A DNA stretch of 35,790 bases from Natrinema soli (GCF_028618695.1 NZ_JAQIVI010000096.1:1-35790), one strand, 5' to 3'. Counted from the first letter of the stretch, positions 16,866-26,293 are shown. The notes: a model not told the origin generated them from the sequence alone. A program made the numbers and translations.

Positions 16866-17759
16866 TCAGGGAAGATCGATGTCGACGTTCTCCTGAAGGC
16901 TGGCCGCCTTGACAGTGTTGTAGAGCAACATCGCGATCGTCATCGGTCCGACGCCGCCGGGCACCGGCGTGATGGCACTGGCTTGCTCCACAGCGCTCTC
17001 GAACTCGACGTCGCCCACGAGTTCGTATCCCTTGTCGTCGTCCGCGTCGACACGGTTGACGCCCACGTCGATGACAACGGTGTCTTCCGACAGCATTGAT
17101 CCGTCGATCAGTTCTGGGACCCCGGCAGCAGCGATAACGATATCCGCGTTTCTCATTTTTTCTGTGAGATTATTCGTTCGAGAGTGACAGGTAGTTACCG
17201 TTGCGTTACCTAGATTGTTCTTCTGGACGAGAAGGTTCATCATCGGTTTCCCTACGATGTTGGACCTGCCGACGATCACGGCGTCTTTTCCTGCCGTCTC
17301 CACCCCCGTGGCGGCGAGCAGTCGCTGGATACCATGTGGAGTACACGGCTTGAGCTGGGGATCCCCCGTGACGAGTTTGCCAACGTTCTCCGGATGGAAC
17401 CCATCGACGTCCTTCATCGGATCGATCCGTTCGAGGATGGTTTGCTCGTCAACGTGGTCAGGGACCGGCATCTGTACGAGGATCCCGTGTACGTTCGGGT
17501 TTTCGTTCAACGCCTCTATCCGCCCTTCTAGCGTGTCCGACGACGTCTCGGGATCGAGTTCGTGGTGACGCCCTTCGATCCCAATCTCCTCGCACGCCCG
17601 CTGTTTCATGTTCACGTACGTCTCGCTCGCGCTGTCGTCGCTCATTAGCACCGTCGCGAGACCCGGCGTGACGCCGTGATCACTGAGGGTTTCGACGCAC
17701 ACTTCCAATTCTGTCTTGATTCGATCCGCGATCTCGTTTCCATCGATGATTTCTGTCAT
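16866..17759 (-). CDS. folD: Methylene-THF dehydrogenase/cyclohydrolase
   Basis: The 297-residue bifunctional FolD converts 5,10-methylene-THF to 5,10-methenyl-THF with NAD(P)+ and hydrolyses that to 10-formyl-THF. Seen: the catalytic Y48-xxx-K52 pair in SETYVNMKQ, VQMPVP in place of the usual QLPLP, PCTPHGI, the nucleotide-binding GRSNIVGKP, and PGGVGPMT near the C-terminus. The ATG at 17759 (MTEIIDGNEI) was preferred over one seven codons upstream because the family begins with this strand. On the same strand and upstream of the demethylating dehydrogenase, it would take the C1 unit formed there toward formyl-THF and formate. NADP versus NAD use is not evident. Confidence 0.95.
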   Translation of the reverse strand: MTEIIDGNEIADRIKTELEVCVETLSDHGVTPGLATVLMSDDSASETYVNMKQRACEEIGIEGRHHELDPETSSDTLEGRIEALNENPNVHGILVQMPVPDHVDEQTILERIDPMKDVDGFHPENVGKLVTGDPQLKPCTPHGIQRLLAATGVETAGKDAVIVGRSNIVGKPMMNLLVQKNNLGNATVTTCHSRTNNLTEKMRNADIVIAAAGVPELIDGSMLSEDTVVIDVGVNRVDADDDKGYELVGDVEFESAVEQASAITPVPGGVGPMTIAMLLYNTVKAASLQENVDIDLP

Positions 17760-18522
17760 TGGTTTACCTTCGAGTGCCACTCCGCAGTGACCGTAACGTT
17801 CCCACAGCTGACGGTAGGCGCTGAGCCTTTACTCGCAGCGTCGGCGGTTGCAGGGTCATCCGGTAGAAGTAATTAATTTACGGGTGGCGGGGACGGCCGG
17901 ATTCTACACCCCTGTTTGCAGGAAAAGTGGGGTGGGGTGCGCACTGCTGCTGGCAAGATTGTATAAACTCCCGTAACTATCCACGTGAAGATATTTTAAG
18001 CGGTACGGAAACGCTTGACATGGCGCCTGACCCGGGTGCCCTATACAGGATGAGGATCTGGATCCTTTCAACAGTCGTTCTCGACCTCGGACTGTCCCGG
18101 ATCTCGTAGCTCTGTCCTCAGCCACGGACCAACACGGGTCTCGGTAACTCGACCCCCTCATCCTCAGTCGTAGTGACGAAGCAGCCTCTACACCAGTTGC
18201 ATGCTGGCGATAGTCTAGACGTTCGATCGATCCTCAAACTCTCCAGCCGTCCATAACACTGCGTTTCAGAATACGGATCACTCTGGTCCAGTGTCCGGCG
18301 ACGGTCGTCGACAACCGTCCGAACCGGAAGGGACTTATTGACCGAGCGGCCCAGAAGACCGGACTGTATCGGACATACACTTTCTGTTGATGATGAACGG
18401 ACAGCTGTTCTAGGAAAGTGATAGAATAACAGTGATATCACTGTGAATCTCTTGGCGGGTGGCCCGCGATTTGTTCTCGTCCGTAAGCGTCGTGCCGAAC
18501 GAGATTCCCCGAAAAAGGCTGG
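17760..18522. other. Long intergenic region between folD and the amidotransferase gene
   Basis: No supported gene in about 760 bp. A TATA-like TTTTAAG near 17996 precedes an ATG at 18020 that opens only 29 codons. One stretch (17906-17923, ACACCCCTGTTTGCAGGA) loosely resembles a haloarchaeal origin recognition box, but only once. Minus-strand frames around 18118-18440 are Arg/Ser/Thr rich and look non-coding. Confidence 0.45.
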
Positions 18523-19092
18523 TCATCGAGCGGTCATCGAGCAGAAGTTCTCGATGATCCGCTTGCCCGCGTCGGTAAGGATGCTCTCAGGATGAAACTG
18601 GACGCCGACGTGCGGTCGGTCCGCGTGCCGGACGCCCATCAGGATCTCGCGGTCGTCGTCTGTCCAGGCCGCCTCGACGAGCCGAGACGGCAACGACTCT
18701 CGTTCGACGGCAAGCGAGTGGTATCGCCCCACCTCAAACGGGTCGGGGAGGCCAGCGTACAGTCCAGTGCCGTCATGGCGCACTTCGGACGGCTTCCCGT
18801 GTATCACTTCGGGGGCGTGGCCAACTGAAACGTCGTGAGCGGTACACAGCGCCTGGTGTCCCAGGCACACTCCCAGCGCGGGGTAATCAGTTTCGGCGAA
18901 CACGTCGACGGAAATGCCCGCGTCCTCGGGTTTCCCCGGCCCTGGTGAGACGACGATCCCGTCCGGATTGATCGACCGGATCCCCTCAACATCGATTTCG
19001 TCGTTTCTGCGGACTTCGACGGGGGTGAACTCGCCGACATACTGGACGAGATTGTAAACGAAAGAGTCGTAGTTATCGATGATCAGGATCAT
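18523..19092 (-). CDS. trpG: Glutamine amidotransferase subunit of anthranilate or aminodeoxychorismate synthase
   Basis: This 189-residue class I glutaminase releases ammonia for the partner chorismate enzyme. The catalytic nucleophile is C76 in GVCLGHQAL; H167 and E169 in FHPESI complete the triad. GPGKPEDAG (51-59) forms the oxyanion region, and RYHSLAVE contacts the partner. Its ATG overlaps the stop of the upstream chorismate-binding gene by one base (TGATG), showing tight coupling. TrpG and PabA cannot be told apart from the glutaminase alone, and some organisms share one for both. No aminodeoxychorismate lyase or other trp gene follows. Confidence 0.9.
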   Translation of the reverse strand: MILIIDNYDSFVYNLVQYVGEFTPVEVRRNDEIDVEGIRSINPDGIVVSPGPGKPEDAGISVDVFAETDYPALGVCLGHQALCTAHDVSVGHAPEVIHGKPSEVRHDGTGLYAGLPDPFEVGRYHSLAVERESLPSRLVEAAWTDDDREILMGVRHADRPHVGVQFHPESILTDAGKRIIENFCSMTAR

Positions 19093-20600
19093 CAGAGGTC
19101 CCCCATCACGTCGGGTGCTGTTTCGACAGCTAACGATGCTTGGTCGCCGAGCGCTTCGTCGACAGCGGTAACGAGCGCACGAGCCTTGTCCAACGTTTCA
19201 GCGTACTCGTGAGCGGGATCGGAATCGTGAACGATCCCTGCGCCGACACGGAGAGAGTACTCGTCATGGTGGCGCACAAGTGTTCGAATGATAATGTTGA
19301 GCGTCGCTCGGTCATCGAACCCGAAAATGCCGATACTTCCCGTATAGGGCCCTCGTCGGGTTGCTTCGACGTTGTCGATGATCTCCATCGTACGCGGTTT
19401 GGGTGCACCGGTTATCGTCCCGCCCGGGAACACCGCCGAAACCGAGTCGGCGAGAGCCGCATCGTCTCGCCGCCGGCCACGTACCACGGAGACAAGGTGC
19501 ATGACCTCCGAGTAACGGTCTATCCGTCTGTACTCTTCAACCTCAACCGATCCGTACTCGCACACTTTGCCCAGATCGTTTCGCTCCAGGTCGACGAGCA
19601 TCGCGTGTTCAGCACGCTCCTTCTCGTCGTCTCGGAGGTCCGCTTCGAGAGTCTGATCTTCCTTGGTCATCGTCCCCCGGGGACGAGTTCCCGCAATCGG
19701 TTCCGTAACGAGTTCGTCGCCGCGAACTTCAAGCAAGAGCTCGGGGCTGGCGCTCACCAGATCGATCCCAGGGAACTCCAGTAAGCCCGAATACGGGGCA
19801 GGGTTCACCTGTCGGACGGCACTGAACACGTCGATCGGGTGAACGGCGGCGGGCGCGACCAACCTGTGAGAGACGTTCGCTTGGAATGTGTCCCCATCGC
19901 GGATGTACTGTTTGATAGCTCGGACGCGATCTGCGAATGCCTCTCTGCCGCACTCGCTCTCGAACGTAGCCCTCTCCGCCGTCGTGGGCGGAGCGCACTG
20001 TCGTTCTGTTCCCTCTATCGTCGCCCGTGCGAGTTCGATCGCGTCCTCGAGGCCTGATTCGTATGCGGAGGCCGGATCGTCGCCGACGACAGGACACGCC
20101 GTAACGTGTACTATGACCGGCCCGTCGTTGCGAGGTTCTCTCCAGGCGGCCACGCGATCGAACACGCCCAGTTGCAGCCGCGGTAGCTTCCGATCGTTGG
20201 TGATTGTGTCCGGGAGATTCTCCAGTTCGCGAGCGACGTCGTAGGACAGCCATCCGATCGCACCGCAAGGATACGGGACCGAACACTCTCCACGGACTAG
20301 CTGTTCGCAATCGAGAACAGTATCGATTGCGGCTATCGACGGGCTCTCTTCGCCCTCCGATATAGCGTTGTGAGGAACCTGAATCCGCTTGACCGGAGCG
20401 ACGCCAAAGTATCCCCAGCCGGACTGTCCGCCGGTCGTCTCCAAGTAGAACCCGTCGGAGTCATCGCGAGCGCGTCGATACGCCACGAACGGGTCCGAAA
20501 CGGAGATGCGGACCTCAATCGGTACTCTCGCTTCGGGTGGTGCAGCCTCGGCAGTAGCGAGGAATGACTCCCTATCGGTAACGACTGTCGTTTGGCTCAT
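19092..20600 (-). CDS. trpE: Chorismate-utilising component I: anthranilate synthase or aminodeoxychorismate synthase
   Basis: The 502-residue protein has an N-terminal domain and the chorismate-binding domain from about residue 225. Motifs include [12 protein letters not shown], the PIAGTRPRG loop (Ala codon at 19692-19694), ERNDLGKVC, and [19 protein letters not shown]. Aminodeoxychorismate synthases of the enterobacterial type have Lys in PIKGT as nucleophile, while anthranilate synthases have Ala. The Ala here favours TrpE chemistry. The feedback segment LLES is altered to YLET. Nearby folate-dependent genes make a PabB role tempting, but no pabC is present, so the call stays open. It is translationally coupled to the glutaminase gene. 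Confidence 0.85.
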   Translation of the reverse strand: MSQTTVVTDRESFLATAEAAPPEARVPIEVRISVSDPFVAYRRARDDSDGFYLETTGGQSGWGYFGVAPVKRIQVPHNAISEGEESPSIAAIDTVLDCEQLVRGECSVPYPCGAIGWLSYDVARELENLPDTITNDRKLPRLQLGVFDRVAAWREPRNDGPVIVHVTACPVVGDDPASAYESGLEDAIELARATIEGTERQCAPPTTAERATFESECGREAFADRVRAIKQYIRDGDTFQANVSHRLVAPAAVHPIDVFSAVRQVNPAPYSGLLEFPGIDLVSASPELLLEVRGDELVTEPIAGTRPRGTMTKEDQTLEADLRDDEKERAEHAMLVDLERNDLGKVCEYGSVEVEEYRRIDRYSEVMHLVSVVRGRRRDDAALADSVSAVFPGGTITGAPKPRTMEIIDNVEATRRGPYTGSIGIFGFDDRATLNIIIRTLVRHHDEYSLRVGAGIVHDSDPAHEYAETLDKARALVTAVDEALGDQASLAVETAPDVMGDL

Positions 20601-21100
20601 CTTGCGTATCTACTCCACCGGGGAGGTTCACAGTCCCGCAGTACAGTGTGGATAGAGCAGGTGTGGGAGTTAAAAGGTTAGTGCTACTGCCCGAAACAGG
20701 CGCACCGGCCCGCTGGCCATGCAGACATTTGAATGTGTGCGATATTCAGGAGATGCCTTTATGTTATATATCCAAAAGTATAAACACGAAAAGCTACTAT
20801 GGGAACAAGTAACTCGTTGGAAATATTCTCGTAGGTGCTCAAACACGACGAGTAAGAAAAAATAGCTATGAAACGAGTGGAGTGACGCGTCCCGACATCC
20901 GGAATCATACGGAGAACTCGAAAAGCCAGATCCGTCTCGCGAATATCGAGGTACCGAGCACAGAACTTTCGAGTGAAAGTTCACGGCTTCAGCCATGTGA
21001 GAAGTGGTGTGAGTGCTGTGGAGTTCGCGAACAGCCATAATAATCCCTTCCAGAGCTTCCCTCTGTCGACGTGAGCGCAATTCGTGCTACAGTATACTGA
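20601..21100. other. Intergenic region with an IS-end-like hairpin
   Basis: No supported gene in 500 bp. Local GC is low between 20750 and 20870, where a 34-codon frame (20761-20865) is open but unrecognised. A hairpin TCAC-GGC-TTCA-GCC-AT-GTGA (20981-21000) resembles decayed right ends of IS200/IS605-IS1341 type elements. No TnpB sequence remains. Confidence 0.4.
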
Positions 21101-21394
21101 TTAGCTCTTTTTGATCAGTACCTGACCGGTACTCTGTACGAGCACAGTGTAGCCATAGTAGGAGAACGTTATGCACCCCGCCATAGTTGTATCGTCGTCG
21201 AGCGTTTCAAACGCCGTATCGAGTGCCACAGGATTGATGCTTTTGTTCAGTGGCGGCAACTCATCCCGATCCTCGTTTTCGTACTCAGCGATCTCTTCCA
21301 CAATCTGATCGCTTATCAACCCGTCTCCGTTCCACTCATGACGGAGATGGTGAGTTGTTTGGTCGGGCGCTGGCTCCTTGAGTCTGCTACTCAT
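21101..21394 (-). CDS. Stand-alone HalOD1 domain protein
   Basis: The 97-residue protein ends with the HalOD1 pattern: DELPPLNKSINPVALDTAF, then a beta hairpin with ITFSYYGYTVLVQSTG. HalOD1 is a haloarchaeal output domain often fused to response regulators and also found alone; its biochemical role is unclear. The ATG at 21394 (MSSRLKEP) was chosen over a TTG eight codons upstream. It is divergent from the PEP carboxylase gene across 167 nt. A second stand-alone copy lies at 27277-27543. Confidence 0.72.
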   Translation of the reverse strand: MSSRLKEPAPDQTTHHLRHEWNGDGLISDQIVEEIAEYENEDRDELPPLNKSINPVALDTAFETLDDDTTMAGCITFSYYGYTVLVQSTGQVLIKKS

Positions 21395-21531
21395 ACGAGT
21401 ACTGTCCACATCCGTCAATAATGACTATTGACCCGTAATATTACGGATATTTAAGAACGGAGTCTACCACCAGAGATGAAAGTGGCTCACCGACTCCCCC
21501 ACTGATGAAGCGCGGTACGTCCTGCGGAGGA

Positions 21532-21538
21532 TTTTTAA
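21532..21538 (+). promoter_or_regulatory. TATA-like box of the PEP carboxylase gene
   Basis: ATTTTTAAC lies about 24-30 nt before the ATG at 21562, consistent with a leaderless haloarchaeal transcript. Confidence 0.55.
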
Positions 21539-21561
21539 CTTCAAACTGACATTCTGGATGT

Positions 21562-24252
21562 ATGGAACTCAATAGCAGAGGTATCAGTCAAGATGTCCGC
21601 GAACTCGGCACGCTACTGGGGAACATCCTTGAGGAACAGACCTCAAGCAAGGCGTTCGAGACGGTCGAGTCGGGTCGACGAGCCGCGATCGAGTATCGCT
21701 CCGGCGAACGCGACTCTCGCGAGCCCTTGATAGCGGAACTCGAGGGAGTGTCGGCCCACAACCAGCGGGTCGTCGCCCGGGCGTTTACGACCTACTTCGA
21801 GCTGATCAATCTGGCAGAAGAACAAGAGCGGATCCGGACCATCCGGGAGGGGTCTCATGAGGGAACCCTTGAGGATAGCCTCGAGACCGCGGCCGAAGAA
21901 CTCGGCGAGGCAGATGTCGAGACCGTCCGGCAGATCCTCGACGATGTTTTGATCGAGCCGACCTTTACCGCCCATCCGACCGAAGCTCGGCGCAAGACCG
22001 TCAAGTCCAAACTGCGAGAGATCTCGACGTCCCTCGAGACCTTAGACGAACGACTGTTGACGGACAAAGAGAAAGGGCAGGTTTGGCAGGACATCGATGC
22101 CGAGGTGACGAGCCTCTGGCAGACGCCACAGGTACGCAATCGCCAGCCCGAACCCGAGGACGAGGCGCGCAACGTCCAGTGGTATCTCGAGAACACGCTG
22201 TTCGATGTCGTCGGTGAGATCTACGGTGAACTCGACGACGCGATCGACGCGGAAGTCCCCGGCGACATCGAGGTACCGAAACTCTTCGAATTCCGGTCGT
22301 GGGCCGGCAGCGACCGGGACGGCAACCCCTACGTCACCCCCGAGGTCACGGCGAACACCCTCGAGCGCCAGCGGTCGCTGATCCTCGAGCGCTACCAGGA
22401 GCAGCTCAAGCGCCTGTCGGGCGTGTTGAGTCAGGATGGGAGCCGGGTCGACGCCGGCTCCGAATTTCAGGTCTCTCTCGAGCACGACCACGAGCGCCTG
22501 CCCGGAACCGCGCGCACGGTCGAACAGCGCTACCCCGACGAGCCATACCGGCAGAAACTCAAACTCATGCGCGAGCGACTCCGCCGCGTCGGCGACGTTC
22601 GACCGGGCGGCTACGACGAGGTCGACGACCTCCTCGCGGATCTCGAGGTCATCTCGAAGAGCCTGCGCAACAACGGCGCCGAGAGCGTCGTCGACGCCCA
22701 CGTCGACCCGATCCGCCGACAGGTCGCCACGTTCGGTTTCTCGCTCGCGAGTCTCGACCTGCGAGAGCACCAGCAGAAACACACCGACGCCATCGCCGAG
22801 GCGCTCGAGGCTGAGGGGATCGACTACCACGAGCTCTCGGAGGACGACCGCGTCGAGTTCCTGACCGACGCCGTCCTACAGGACGAGCCGGTGATCGATC
22901 TGAGCGACACCGCGGAACTCTCGGACGATTCGGCGCGCGTCCTCGAGTTATTCGACAGCCTCGCCGACTGGCAGACCGAGTACGGCAGCCACGCCATCGA
23001 CACCTACGCCATCTCGATGACCGAAGAGCCCAGCCACGTCCTCGAGGTGCTGTTTCTGGCCGATCAGGCCGACGTCATCGCCCTGCCCGAACACGCGGGG
23101 ATCGACATCGTGCCGCTGCTCGAGACCGAGTACGCCCTCTCGGGTGCCCGGCGGATCATGGGCTCGCTGTTCGAGAACGACGCGTACTCGCAGGTTCTCG
23201 AGGCGCGGGGCCAGACCCAGGAGATCATGCTGGGCTACTCGGACTCGAACAAGGAGAACGGCTTCCTCGCCGCGAACTGGTCGCTGTACAAGAACCAGCG
23301 CCGACTCGGCGAGATCTGCGACGATCACGACGTGACGATGCGGCTGTTCCACGGCCGCGGTGGCTCGATTTCCCGGGGCGGCGGCCCGATGAACGAGGCG
23401 CTGCTCGCGCTGCCGAACTCGACCGTCACGGGCCAGGTCAAGTTCACCGAACAGGGCGAGGCTATCGCCGAGAAGTACGCCAACCCGCGCATCGCCGAGC
23501 GCAACATCGAACAGATGCTCAACGCCCAGCTCCGGGCGCGCAAGGGGGCGCTGGATCGACCGGAGGAGGACGTTCGCGACGAGTGGGTCGACGCGATGGA
23601 AACGATGGCGGACGCCGCTCGACGCGAGTACCGCGACCTCCTCGAGAGCGAGGGATTCGTCCAGTACTTCGAGCAAGCGACGCCGATCACGGTCATCGAG
23701 GATCTCGATCTGGGCTCTCGTCCGGCCTCCCGATCGGGCGAGCGCACCGTCGAGGACCTGCGCGCGATCCCGTGGGTATTCTCGTGGACCCAGGCGCGGT
23801 GTATCCTGCCGGGCTGGTACGCCATCGCGAGCGGCGTCGAGGCCTACTTAGACGACGGCGGCTCGATGGAAACCCTCCAGACGATGTACGAGGAGTGGCC
23901 GTTCTTCCGAACGACGCTCGACAACGCGGCGCTCTCGCTGTCCCGGACCGAGCTCGAGATCGCCGAGCGCTACGCCGAACTGGCGGAGCCGGACCTGCGC
24001 GACCGGTTCTTTCCCCGCGTGGCCAACGAGTACGAGCGGGCAGCCGACCTCATCACGGAAATCGGCCAGCGCGACCAACTACATACTCGCGGCTGGCTCG
24101 GCGAAAATTTAGAACGACGAAACCCGTATGTCGACCCCCTAAATATCCTCCAGGTGCATCTGCTCGATCAGACTCACCGAACGGATATCGAAGAACGGAC
24201 GCTCCGATTGACGGTCAAAGGGGTCGCAGCTGGCATGAAAAACACGGGATAA
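21562..24252 (+). CDS. ppc: Phosphoenolpyruvate carboxylase
   Basis: The 896-residue enzyme carboxylates PEP with bicarbonate to oxaloacetate, an anaplerotic step. Seen: the catalytic histidine H138 in FTAHPTEARRKT, SWAGSDRDGNPYVT, the GYSDSNKENG segment (near residue 560), the mobile loop FHGRGGSISRGGGP (near 597-610) and the terminal AAGMKNTG that matches the family end. Length and motifs are those of the large bacterial-type enzyme, not the short archaeal type. Most of the gene is very GC-rich with heavy use of CTCGAG, denser than the flanking DNA, and composition changes again after about 24100. It would replenish the citrate cycle when C2-C3 compounds are the carbon source. A decayed IS630 transposase starts 128 nt downstream. 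Confidence 0.96.
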   Translation: MELNSRGISQDVRELGTLLGNILEEQTSSKAFETVESGRRAAIEYRSGERDSREPLIAELEGVSAHNQRVVARAFTTYFELINLAEEQERIRTIREGSHEGTLEDSLETAAEELGEADVETVRQILDDVLIEPTFTAHPTEARRKTVKSKLREISTSLETLDERLLTDKEKGQVWQDIDAEVTSLWQTPQVRNRQPEPEDEARNVQWYLENTLFDVVGEIYGELDDAIDAEVPGDIEVPKLFEFRSWAGSDRDGNPYVTPEVTANTLERQRSLILERYQEQLKRLSGVLSQDGSRVDAGSEFQVSLEHDHERLPGTARTVEQRYPDEPYRQKLKLMRERLRRVGDVRPGGYDEVDDLLADLEVISKSLRNNGAESVVDAHVDPIRRQVATFGFSLASLDLREHQQKHTDAIAEALEAEGIDYHELSEDDRVEFLTDAVLQDEPVIDLSDTAELSDDSARVLELFDSLADWQTEYGSHAIDTYAISMTEEPSHVLEVLFLADQADVIALPEHAGIDIVPLLETEYALSGARRIMGSLFENDAYSQVLEARGQTQEIMLGYSDSNKENGFLAANWSLYKNQRRLGEICDDHDVTMRLFHGRGGSISRGGGPMNEALLALPNSTVTGQVKFTEQGEAIAEKYANPRIAERNIEQMLNAQLRARKGALDRPEEDVRDEWVDAMETMADAARREYRDLLESEGFVQYFEQATPITVIEDLDLGSRPASRSGERTVEDLRAIPWVFSWTQARCILPGWYAIASGVEAYLDDGGSMETLQTMYEEWPFFRTTLDNAALSLSRTELEIAERYAELAEPDLRDRFFPRVANEYERAADLITEIGQRDQLHTRGWLGENLERRNPYVDPLNILQVHLLDQTHRTDIEERTLRLTVKGVAAGMKNTG

Positions 24253-24380
24253 TAGAGGCAATAGGCGGATCGTGACGAACGGGTAGTTGATCGCTCTACT
24301 ACTGTTAGAAATTTTCACTCAGAATGTGTTGTTGGGCACAGTAGATAATCTCGACGAGATCTCTGTCGTGAAATTACAAG

Positions 24381-25170
24381 ATGTCTTCACAGCGTAGAGG
24401 GGAAGAAGCCGACATAACGTCTCTTACCAGCAATAGCGTACAAAAACGGCGTTACGAGCAGACTGAACTAGCCGAGTGGTACACCGTTCAGCGACGGACG
24501 ATCTATAGTTGGCTCAAGCGACTCGACACCGACGAGTCGATTGAGCAGGCCGTTACTGACGTTCACCGATCTGGGAGAAAGCGAAAGCTCTCAGAAAACG
24601 AGCAACAAGAATTTGAAGAAACTGTCCACGAATCTCCTGGGGAAGTTGGAGTTGACGCGCCGTCACTCGTCCAGCAGTATCTCAACGAGACGTACGATGT
24701 CGAGTACGCAATCCCGAGTTGCGGGCGGCTGCTCAAAGAAGCGGGATTGCGCTATCAAAAACCACGCCGTACAGCCGCCGAATCTGATGCTGACGAGCAA
24801 GAACCGTTCCGCGAGGAACTCAAAAAAGCAGCGAGAGATGGACGCCACAGTAGTCTATATCGATCAAACCAAGAAATCTGTGCAAATTGAGCCGCGTTCC
24901 GCGTGGTTCCCGTGCGGCACACGGCTGTCTGTCGAATTATCCGGCCAACGCGACTGGCTGTGTCTCTTGGGCGCGATCACCGAGGACGGTGATCGCTTTT
25001 TCCTCGGTTCGAAGAGTACGTTACTGCCGATCACGCGAAACATTTCATTCTCGCATTATGCAAAGAGTTCGAAGATGATCTGCTCGTTGTGTGAGATGGA
25101 GCGCCGTACTTTCAGGCGTCGGCCGTCACGGACTTGGCGGCGCGTGACGACCGTTTGGCTAGGTGCGAAC
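24381..25170 (+). pseudogene. IS630-family transposase pseudogene
   Basis: The first frame (24381-24890) gives the helix-turn-helix half: AEWYTVQRRTIYSWLKRLD, then RSGRKRKL and LLKEAGLRYQKPRR. At the A6 run near 24822-24828 the frame breaks. One A fewer would join it to REMDATVVYIDQTKKSVQ, which carries the first catalytic Asp and continues through GQRDWLCLLGAITEDGDRFF. A second shift near 25000 leads to RFEEYVTADHAKHFILALCK, and then LLVV-stop-DGAPYFQASAVTDL has a nonsense codon just before the second catalytic Asp. After about 25165 similarity ends, so the final catalytic Glu region is lost. Terminal repeats were not recognised. The element is dead. Confidence 0.82.
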
Positions 25171-25483
25171 TGCTCAACGAAGCCGAGGCGATCGACCTCC
25201 AGAGACAAGAGACGATTTCCTCGCCTTCATCCTTTTATTCCATGATATCAGCCGATTAGACCGCTATTCAACACAGCAGATTCTCGCGATCAACGGACAT
25301 GAGCCGCTCGCGAGGGATGCCGGCATCTTCGAGCACGCGAAGGACTTCCGCATCATCTTTGAGCGAGCGATGGCGTCAGGTCGTCCGTTGGACCGAGCCA
25401 TACTAACCGTAGACTGGTTGATCGTAGTGACTTTCTATCGCCGGGTGGATTTTGATTAGGCGGAACGTTGACCTCGCAAGCGC
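25171..25483. other. Junction region between IS630 remnant and sod, with a coding-like fragment
   Basis: No intact gene. On the minus strand 25268-25375 reads SLKDDAEVLRVLEDAGIPRERL and on to a stop, which has haloarchaeal protein character but no start. On the plus strand a 98-codon frame ending at 25459 overlaps it and looks like its shadow. Probably a piece of a lost gene. Confidence 0.35.
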
Positions 25484-26293
25484 ATGACGAACGAATCGAT
25501 GCTCCCTATCGGGCAGCGCCGCGATGTCCTACAAACAATCGGCGGACTGACCGGTCTCGCGCTGGTCGGATCGACCGCGACAGTGGGGGCCGACGATGAC
25601 GATAGCGACGACAGCGGTCTGGTTCACGACGCGACAGAAAACGGACGGTACGCGCTTCCGGAACTCCCCTACAAGTACGGCGCGCTCGAGCCCCATATCG
25701 ACGAGCGGATCATGGAACTCCACCACAGCAAACACCACCAGGGGTACGTCGACGGAGCGAACAGCGCCCTCGACGCGTTCGAAGAGATGCGTTCCACCGA
25801 CGAATTCGAGGATATCAAGGCCATCAAACGGGACTTCTCGTTCAACTTCTCCGGCCACGTCAACCACACCATTTTCTGGCAGAACATGAGCCCCGACGGT
25901 GGCGGCGAACCCGACGGTGAGTTCGCATCCGCGCTCGAGGACCAGTTTGGTTCGTTCGAGGCGTTCCGGAACGAGTTCAGCGCGGCCGCGGAGAACGTCG
26001 AGAGCAACGGGTGGGCGATGCTGTTCTACGAACCGATCGCCGACCTTCTTGTGATCGGGCAGGTTGAGTCCCAGAACGGGCTGGCCCACCAGGGTGCGAT
26101 CCCGATCCTGACGCTCGACGTCTGGGAGCACGCCTACTACCTCCAGTACGAGAACGAACGGGCGAGTTATATCAAGGAGTGGTGGAACGTCGTCGACTGG
26201 ACCGACGTCTGTCGGCGCTACGAGTTCCTAACCCAGACTCAAGCCGACGAGGTGTCTGAAGACAGCGCGGACGGCGACGAAACGGATGACTGA
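25484..26293 (+). CDS. sod: Tat-exported Mn/Fe superoxide dismutase
   Basis: The 269-residue protein has a twin-arginine signal (R12-R13 in GQRRDVLQ, hydrophobic stretch 18-33, then an acidic spacer DDDDSDDS). A complete Mn/Fe-SOD domain follows from YALPELPYKYGALEPHID. Metal ligands are H80 (ELHHSKHHQGY), H128 (GHVNHTIFW), D212 and H216 (LDVWEHAYY). The dismutase converts superoxide to H2O2 and O2, here outside the membrane. No lipobox cysteine is present, so the protein is probably free or wall-associated. Most haloarchaeal SODs are cytoplasmic, so this looks like an extra, specialised copy. Its stop overlaps the start of a small downstream gene. The ATG at 25484 or one five codons later would both retain the signal. 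Confidence 0.93.
   Translation: MTNESMLPIGQRRDVLQTIGGLTGLALVGSTATVGADDDDSDDSGLVHDATENGRYALPELPYKYGALEPHIDERIMELHHSKHHQGYVDGANSALDAFEEMRSTDEFEDIKAIKRDFSFNFSGHVNHTIFWQNMSPDGGGEPDGEFASALEDQFGSFEAFRNEFSAAAENVESNGWAMLFYEPIADLLVIGQVESQNGLAHQGAIPILTLDVWEHAYYLQYENERASYIKEWWNVVDWTDVCRRYEFLTQTQADEVSEDSADGDETDD

Noticed and set aside
20670..21080. 136-codon minus-strand frame before the HalOD1 gene
   Set aside because: Rich in Ser, Phe, Tyr, Cys and His, unlike acidic haloarchaeal proteins; more likely non-coding DNA with an IS-end hairpin.
22042..22830. Long antisense frames inside the PEP carboxylase gene, also 22948-23676
   Set aside because: High-GC codon periodicity opens the opposite strand; there are no motifs and the sense gene is certain.
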